From the IMG/VR virus record IMGVR_UViG_3300009034_000197, positions 1-25,228 of that record: DNA of 25,228 bases. One strand, written 5' to 3'. Position numbers and translations under genes: made by a program. Source of the stretch: a virus. Under the pieces are notes generated by a model. That model did no database searches. It was not told the DNA's origin and was given only the letters and a program-made list of their open reading frames with translations. This document shows, in pieces, positions 21,620-25,228 of this stretch. Every line of letters starts with the position of its first letter. Position 1 is the first letter of the stretch.

Positions 21620-21869
21620 CTTGCCGACCATAGAGATTGACCCCGAAGAAATGGCGCGGGTAGTGGCGGAGATGTACGATGGCCTTGGGCCACCTAGCCC
21701 ATCTGACCCAGGATTGACGAGCAGGGAATATGCGGAACAATGGGGCCTTAGTCCTTGCAGGGCAAGAGCGCGCATACATACGCTTTATGAGAAAGGCTTG
21801 ATTATCAAGGGCCAATATCCCGTGTATAGGCCATCCCAAGGGGATCCCGAGGGAAAGGAGGAGCCATGA
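21612..21869 (+). CDS. Small winged-helix DNA-binding protein
   Basis: The protein has 85 aa; ATG 21612 overlaps the phosphoesterase end. The segment LTSREYAEQWGLSPCRARAR followed by IHTLYEKGLIIKG is a classic helix-turn-helix with recognition helix and wing, preceded by an acidic start MSNLPTIEIDPEEMARVV. It could regulate the lysis region or the repeat/palindrome region at 22448-22580, but that is inference. The last four bases overlap the next ATG. Confidence 0.6.
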   Translation: MSNLPTIEIDPEEMARVVAEMYDGLGPPSPSDPGLTSREYAEQWGLSPCRARARIHTLYEKGLIIKGQYPVYRPSQGDPEGKEEP

Positions 21870-22399
21870 AAATCTATGATGCCGAAGGAAACGAAAGAGA
21901 CTGGGAGTGGGTGAAGGAGAAGTACAACCTTCCCGACATCAGCGAGGCTTCCAGAGATAAAGACCATTGGGAGGTAGTTGCGCTCCATGAGAACTGTCGG
22001 GATTCCTCTATGACGGTGAGGCTCATTCCTGGCTATATTGACCCCGAAGTTGATGGGGTGCCCATTGCCTTCAATTGGCGCGATGAGAAGGGCCGTGTTC
22101 AGCGGGTTATCCAGAAGACCGACAAGAATGGGCAAACTGGGTTTGGCATGGGTGGCGGAGCATACTATCAACCCCCCAATTCAGGCCCGCATTGGGTATA
22201 TGTAAGCACCGCCCATCCGACTGATATTGTTCGTGGCCTGGGTATGCTGGGCAAAAGAAACCACTGGCACCTTGAGCCAACCTTCCAGTTCGTGAAGGCA
22301 TCCTCTGGAGAGCCAGAGCCAGCAGAATGCGAGGACTGTCCCCGCTATCGCAAGGCACTCTCGGAGATTCACGCTATTGTAGCAGAGGCGTTGGGATAG
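21866..22399 (+). CDS. Beta-domain protein, possible surface or cell-wall binding; function unknown
   Basis: The protein has 177 aa; ATG 21866 overlaps the previous stop. It starts MKIYDAEGNERDWEWVKEKY, then VVALHENCRDSSMTVRLIPG, VDGVPIAFNW, QTGFGMGGGAYYQPPNSGPH and GLGMLGKRNHWHLEPTFQFV. The pattern of IYD-G-N-RDW plus GMGGGAYY-P-GPH-WV-V plus NHWHLEPTFQ resembles a domain I associate with Chloroflexota secreted or wall-associated proteins, but this is from memory and untested. The tail ECEDCPRYRKALSEIHAIVA has a Cys pair. It lies directly before the regulatory region and lysin, suggesting a role in lysis or adsorption. No active site is visible. Confidence 0.5.
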   Translation: MKIYDAEGNERDWEWVKEKYNLPDISEASRDKDHWEVVALHENCRDSSMTVRLIPGYIDPEVDGVPIAFNWRDEKGRVQRVIQKTDKNGQTGFGMGGGAYYQPPNSGPHWVYVSTAHPTDIVRGLGMLGKRNHWHLEPTFQFVKASSGEPEPAECEDCPRYRKALSEIHAIVAEALG

Positions 22400-22420
22400 T
22401 ACATTCCGTAGCGATATACT
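22391..22420 (+). promoter_or_regulatory. Possible sigma-70-type promoter
   Basis: TTGGGA (22391-22396) and TATACT (22415-22420) are separated by 18 bases and fit consensus at four and five of six positions. It would drive the lysin module through the repeat region. No other plus-strand candidate is as good here. Confidence 0.35.
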
Positions 22421-22447
22421 CAGGTCTAGGCTGAGGTTGGTCATACA

Positions 22448-22580
22448 TAATGCAAGACTTTAGAGATTCACTAAGATGGCGCAAATTGTTTGCTAAAACG
22501 GGGATGTTTACCCTGGGGTAAACAATAGCGAATTACCGAACAGTTGAAACTAATGCAAGATTTTAGAGAATCACTAAGAT
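22448..22580. repeat. Two 30-bp direct repeats flanking a palindrome, upstream of the lysin
   Basis: Copies 22448-22477 and 22551-22580 both run TAATGCAAGA ... TCACTAAGAT and match at 28 of 30 positions. Their starts are 103 bases apart. The 22400-22640 gap holds no coding frame with a ribosome site. Confidence 0.85.
22505..22524. promoter_or_regulatory. Palindromic operator-like site
   Basis: TGTTTACCC and GGGTAAACA are perfect inverted arms separated by TG. The size and symmetry are those of an operator for a dimeric repressor. Being between the two direct repeats, it probably belongs to the same control region. Confidence 0.5.
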
Positions 22581-22596
22581 TCTGCGAGGTTTTTAA

Positions 22597-22613
22597 GTGG
22601 GTCGAGCACCCAC
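22597..22613 (+). other. Small hairpin before the lysin gene
   Basis: GTGGGT (22597-22602) pairs with ACCCAC (22608-22613) around CGAGC, following a TTTTT run. It lies in the lysin leader and could tune its translation or end a reverse-strand transcript. Confidence 0.35.
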
Positions 22614-22640
22614 GCAATCTGATTATGTGGGGGGAAGAAG

Positions 22641-23870
22641 ATGAATAACAAGATAACCCTTCACATTATCCGCTTCAACGAGCACTGCTTAGAGTTTCTG
22701 CGTGTTGCACAGCCAGCCTTTGCGAAGGTAGTCGCCCCCTGGGCCCACGACACGATGAAACTAGCGGAGGCAAAAAGGCTATCTCCTCATACTCAATGGA
22801 TATGCAGGCTCTATCGGGATGAGCAACCGCTTTACAATCCAGCCTACAATGCGGGTTATCACGCGGGACTATTGGCCCCCTATTGGGACTTCTACCACAT
22901 CTTCGAGAGTTACAACGAGCCGCCGCCTTACGGCATCGAGGACTGGAAACGAATCAACGAGTTTGAGTACAACTTCGCCCGCCTTGTCCATGAGAAGGGG
23001 AAGAAGAATGTTACCCTCAACTGGAGCAACGACCAGCCGCCCTACGAAGCCTGGTGGCATTGCCAGGATGCTGTCCGAGAGGCCGACTACATCGGCGTCC
23101 ACTCCTACGGCTGGCCATATCTTAGCACAAGCGAGGGGTTTGCTCTGCGCCACAGGGCGGTTCCCAGGATGAATAAGCCCATCTTGCTCACCGAGTTCGG
23201 CTTCACCAACGCCGTCATCGGTGGCCGCGATGTGGGCTACTACACCTGGGACATCCACCCCTGGGCGGCGAGGGAGTACAAGTGCATACAGGAACTGGCC
23301 TGGTTCGCCGATAGGCTGCAAGAAGACCCCTATGTTTTGGCGGCTTGCTATTTCACAACGGGCAGGCTGCCAGGAGATAATTGGGGGACGCACGACTGGA
23401 CGCCCAAGATTTACAGGGCGATGGCGGGATACAATCCGCAAACAAAACCAAAGGAGGGGAAACCGATGGGAGTTTGGAAGGACGTACCAGAGAACATAGC
23501 CCGATGGAGACCCGTTATCGAAAAGGTGACGAGTAGTTTCCATGTGCCGATACCTGACTATAACGGAGTCCACGTCTCCCCCGCAAAGGTGGTAACTTGC
23601 ATCATAAGGATAGAGAGCAACGGAGACCCGAAAGCAGTAGGGGGTGCTGGCCACGCTCATGGGTTGATGCAGGTATGGAAAGACCACCATCCAGGAAGAG
23701 ACCTCTTTGATCCAGAAGTGAATATAAGGACGGGGCTAGAGATTCTGAAGGCTAAACTGGATAAGGCCAGGGGCAATGTGATGAACACCGTTCTTCAAGA
23801 TGCACTCTATTACTACTCTGGTGGGCCATATTGGGCTACATTCGAGCATTACATCGCGACCATCTATTAA
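22641..23870 (+). CDS. Endolysin: GH-A-type glycosidase fused to SLT lytic transglycosylase
   Basis: The protein has 409 aa; ATG 22641 follows GGGGGGAAG. Residues about 1-270 form a TIM-barrel glycosidase-like domain: FESYNEPPPYGIEDW has candidate acid/base E93 and LLTEFGF has candidate nucleophile E185, the usual pair of clan GH-A. The remaining strands include ADYIGVHSYGWPYL and PYVLAACYFTTG. A Pro/Lys linker (TKPKEGKPMG) leads to residues about 310-409, an SLT transglycosylase-like domain: RIESNGDPKAVGG with E325, AHGLMQVW and ALYYYSGGPYW. The two activities would cut the cell wall in different ways. No signal peptide is visible, so holin-dependent release is expected. Neither substrate is proven; the GH-A domain may instead act on a host-specific wall polymer. 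Confidence 0.75.
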   Translation: MNNKITLHIIRFNEHCLEFLRVAQPAFAKVVAPWAHDTMKLAEAKRLSPHTQWICRLYRDEQPLYNPAYNAGYHAGLLAPYWDFYHIFESYNEPPPYGIEDWKRINEFEYNFARLVHEKGKKNVTLNWSNDQPPYEAWWHCQDAVREADYIGVHSYGWPYLSTSEGFALRHRAVPRMNKPILLTEFGFTNAVIGGRDVGYYTWDIHPWAAREYKCIQELAWFADRLQEDPYVLAACYFTTGRLPGDNWGTHDWTPKIYRAMAGYNPQTKPKEGKPMGVWKDVPENIARWRPVIEKVTSSFHVPIPDYNGVHVSPAKVVTCIIRIESNGDPKAVGGAGHAHGLMQVWKDHHPGRDLFDPEVNIRTGLEILKAKLDKARGNVMNTVLQDALYYYSGGPYWATFEHYIATIY

Positions 23871-23891
23871 AAGCAGAAAGGAGGTGAAAAG

Positions 23892-24257
23892 ATGTTTGAT
23901 CTTGGAGAAGTCTTGGCGAAAGTGATGGCTTTGCTCTTCGCGGGGTTGGGCCTGGGGATATTTGCCGAATCGATCATCGAATACTTCGTCAAGCCCATTA
24001 TCCAATTGGTCATACCGAAGGAATCAGCGGCTCGGGGCCTCATCATCAAGTATCTGGCCCTGGTGGCCGGTGGCCTCTTGGCATGGTTTGCTGGCTATGA
24101 TGTGCTCACACCGCTCCTTGCAGAATTCGGCTTGACTCCTCACCCGCTGCTCGGCCCTATCGCCTCTGCTGTACTAATAGGTGGCGGTAGCACCCTCATT
24201 CACATGTGGATCGAGAAGTGGGGCGGGGAAAACCTCAGGACTAAGGGGTTGGGTTAA
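23892..24257 (+). CDS. Holin-like membrane protein
   Basis: The protein has 121 aa; ATG 23892 follows AAAGGAGGTGAAAAG, an extended ribosome site match. Three hydrophobic helices are seen at about 8-27 (AKVMALLFAGLGLGIFAESI), 49-68 (GLIIKYLALVAGGLLAWFAG) and 84-105 (LLGPIASAVLIGGGSTLIHM), with a charged C-terminal tail (KWGGENLRTKG). This matches a class I/III holin and lies directly after the lysin. No family-specific motif is visible; it could also be a spanin-like or transport protein, but context favours holin. Confidence 0.65.
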   Translation: MFDLGEVLAKVMALLFAGLGLGIFAESIIEYFVKPIIQLVIPKESAARGLIIKYLALVAGGLLAWFAGYDVLTPLLAEFGLTPHPLLGPIASAVLIGGGSTLIHMWIEKWGGENLRTKGLG

Positions 24258-24264
24258 TAATACG

Positions 24265-24280
24265 TGCGCCACCCGGCGCA
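24265..24280 (+). terminator. Hairpin terminator immediately after the holin-like gene
   Basis: TGCGCC (24265-24270) pairs with GGCGCA (24275-24280) around ACCC, eight bases after the stop; a pyrimidine-rich TCATCTTCTCCTTTCC follows. It is a plausible end of the late operon. Confidence 0.55.
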
Positions 24281-24299
24281 TCATCTTCTCCTTTCCTTT

Positions 24300-24333
24300 G
24301 GGGCGGCGAGGGTCTGGGCAACCTTCCCGCCCC
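24300..24333 (+). terminator. Second hairpin terminator
   Basis: GGGGCGG (24300-24306) pairs with CCGCCCC (24327-24333), with inner pairs AGGGT/ACCTT, and is followed by the T-rich TACCTTTCTTATTGTC. It backs up the first hairpin. It lies at the convergence of the late operon and the reverse-strand genes, so it may work in both directions. Confidence 0.55.
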
Positions 24334-24341
24334 TACCTTTC

Positions 24342-24446
24342 TTATTGTCTTTTTCGTGCAAGCGCAACCAGAATTAGCCAAACCACATAGATAAGCACAA
24401 AACCAAAAACACAGAAGGCCACCAGTGATCCCGATTCTGGGGTCAT
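24342..24446 (-). CDS. Small membrane protein (34 aa) downstream of integrase
   Basis: On the reverse strand ATG at 24446-24444 follows AAGGAG (24458-24453), and this ribosome site overlaps the integrase stop codon (24459-24457), so it is a coupled second gene of the integrase operon. The protein is MTPESGSLVAFCVFGFVLIY plus VVWLILVALARKRQ, i.e. a short acidic start, one membrane helix of about 22 residues and a basic end, so the N-terminus should be outside. No family is recognised. A small lysogeny-expressed membrane protein might act in superinfection exclusion, unproven. Confidence 0.6.
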   Translation of the reverse strand: MTPESGSLVAFCVFGFVLIYVVWLILVALARKRQ

Positions 24447-24456
24447 TCCCTTCTCC

Positions 24457-25228
24457 TTATAACGCCATCCTATCCACTGGCGAAGCCTTCCGATGGGCTT
24501 CCGCTAGGTCGTCATCCACAAGATAGACGTACCGCCGCGTCATGTCAAGTTTGGAGTGGCCGAGAAGCCTTTGGAGCGCGAAGACGTTGCCGCCCGCCGT
24601 CACGAAATTGGCAGCGAAGGTGTGCCTCAACCGGTGACCAGACGAGTTCATCCGAGGGATTCCCGCTTCATCCATCTTTTTACGGATCATCTCGGAGACA
24701 TAATGAGACCGCATGGTGGGATAGGTTGAGCGGGTGCTAGGCGGGAAGAGTGTGCCGTGCCCATTGCAGATCTCCGGGCGACAGCGTTCGATGTACTCCA
24801 TGAGGACCATGGTCATCTTCCGGCCCATGAACACCGTCCTGGACTTCCGCCCTTTGCCCTGGACCCTGATGCGGCATTCATTCAAATCCTCAATCCGCAA
24901 GCGGGCGACCTCGCTCACGCGCAACCCAGTGTCCAGGATGAGGAGGCACATCACATAATTCCGCCATTCCACAGACACGTCTTGGTCGAAGGAATCGAGA
25001 AGGCGATGGGTTTCCACCATGGTGAGGGGCACGATTTCGGGGAGGGGCCCCTTGGGGTCGACCACCAGCCGCATGGGGTTTTGATCGGCGGCGATCACTT
25101 CGTCGAATATCAGGAACGAAAAGAAGGCCCGCAGCGCCGTCAGTTCCGCCCGCACGGTCAGCCGTTTCTTCCCTTCTGCCAACCTATGGGCCGCGAACTC
25201 TCGGATGCGGCGGGAGGTAATCTCGGCC
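24457..25228 (-). CDS. int: Tyrosine-type site-specific integrase (5' end outside window)
   Basis: The frame runs off the right edge; at the window edge it reads EITSRRIREFAAHRLAEG, part of the SAM-like core-binding domain, so the TTG at 25182 is internal. All catalytic positions are visible (numbering from that TTG): R88 in TGLRVSEVARL, K110 in GKGRKSR, H183 and R186 in HRLRHTFA, H210 in LLGHSKL, Y219 in TRRYVYL. It should integrate and, with a partner, excise the element. Opposite orientation to the late genes is common at the end of a temperate genome. The attP site was not identified; it is most likely between 24280 and 24456 or beyond the edge. Confidence 0.92.
   Translation of the reverse strand, partial: AEITSRRIREFAAHRLAEGKKRLTVRAELTALRAFFSFLIFDEVIAADQNPMRLVVDPKGPLPEIVPLTMVETHRLLDSFDQDVSVEWRNYVMCLLILDTGLRVSEVARLRIEDLNECRIRVQGKGRKSRTVFMGRKMTMVLMEYIERCRPEICNGHGTLFPPSTRSTYPTMRSHYVSEMIRKKMDEAGIPRMNSSGHRLRHTFAANFVTAGGNVFALQRLLGHSKLDMTRRYVYLVDDDLAEAHRKASPVDRMAL

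Noticed and set aside
22448-22580. CRISPR array
   Set aside because: Only two copies, unequal to array spacing, with a palindrome between and no cas genes.
22597-22613. tRNA T-arm or tRNA gene
   Set aside because: The arm is GTGGGT-CGAGC-ACCCAC without TTC loop, and no acceptor, D or anticodon arms were found around it.

Overview
The window is a stretch of a tailed double-stranded DNA bacteriophage or prophage (class Caudoviricetes, siphovirus-like, long non-contractile tail). It reads left to right in the canonical order: terminase, portal, head, connectors, tail tube, tail chaperones, tape measure, tail tip, lysis, then an integrase on the opposite strand at the right edge. The integrase points to a temperate element. 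DNA replication, repressor and small-terminase genes are not in the window. Most genes are GC-rich and tightly packed with ATGA-type overlaps and strong GGAGG ribosome sites. The host cannot be fixed from this sequence; the 21866-22399 protein resembles a domain I associate with Chloroflexota, which is a weak hint only.

Head region (1-8876): end of the terminase large subunit, a 50-aa membrane protein, a portal fused to a MuF/gp7-type minor head domain, and a prohead protease fused in frame to an HK97-fold capsid protein. A good internal ribosome site and GTG lie exactly at the protease/capsid boundary. A hairpin-flanked beta-rich structural gene follows, then several small proteins, an alkaline-phosphatase/sulfatase superfamily enzyme that appears to start at CTG, and a gp6-like connector. 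An accessory block (8881-11377) holds fibre-like proteins, including one with a duplicated coiled-coil repeat, between the connector and the HK97 gp10-like gene.

Tail region (11380-20296): gp10-like protein, a tail-completion candidate, a GT-A glycosyltransferase, the tail tube, a gpG-like chaperone with a -1 frameshift signal (AAATTTA plus a GC stem) into a gpT-like extension, and a tape measure whose middle looks swapped in. A reverse-strand lipoprotein gene with its own extended -10 promoter follows, a typical 'moron'. Two large tail-tip proteins come next, each with an apparent inserted beta domain. The 20297-20481 gap is structured and carries a second reverse-strand extended -10 promoter.

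Lysis and right end (20482-25228): an XhlA-like coiled-coil/membrane protein, a metallophosphoesterase, a small winged-helix protein, a protein of unknown role, and a repeat-rich intergenic region with two 30-bp direct repeats around a 20-bp palindrome. Then come a two-domain lysin (GH-A-type glycosidase plus lytic transglycosylase), a holin-like protein and tandem terminator-like hairpins. On the reverse strand are a tyrosine integrase running off the right edge and a 34-aa membrane protein immediately downstream of it. The most distinctive points are the fused head proteins with nested capsid start, the surface-carbohydrate-type enzymes inside the virion operon, the reverse-strand transcription units, and the repeat/palindrome region before the lysin.
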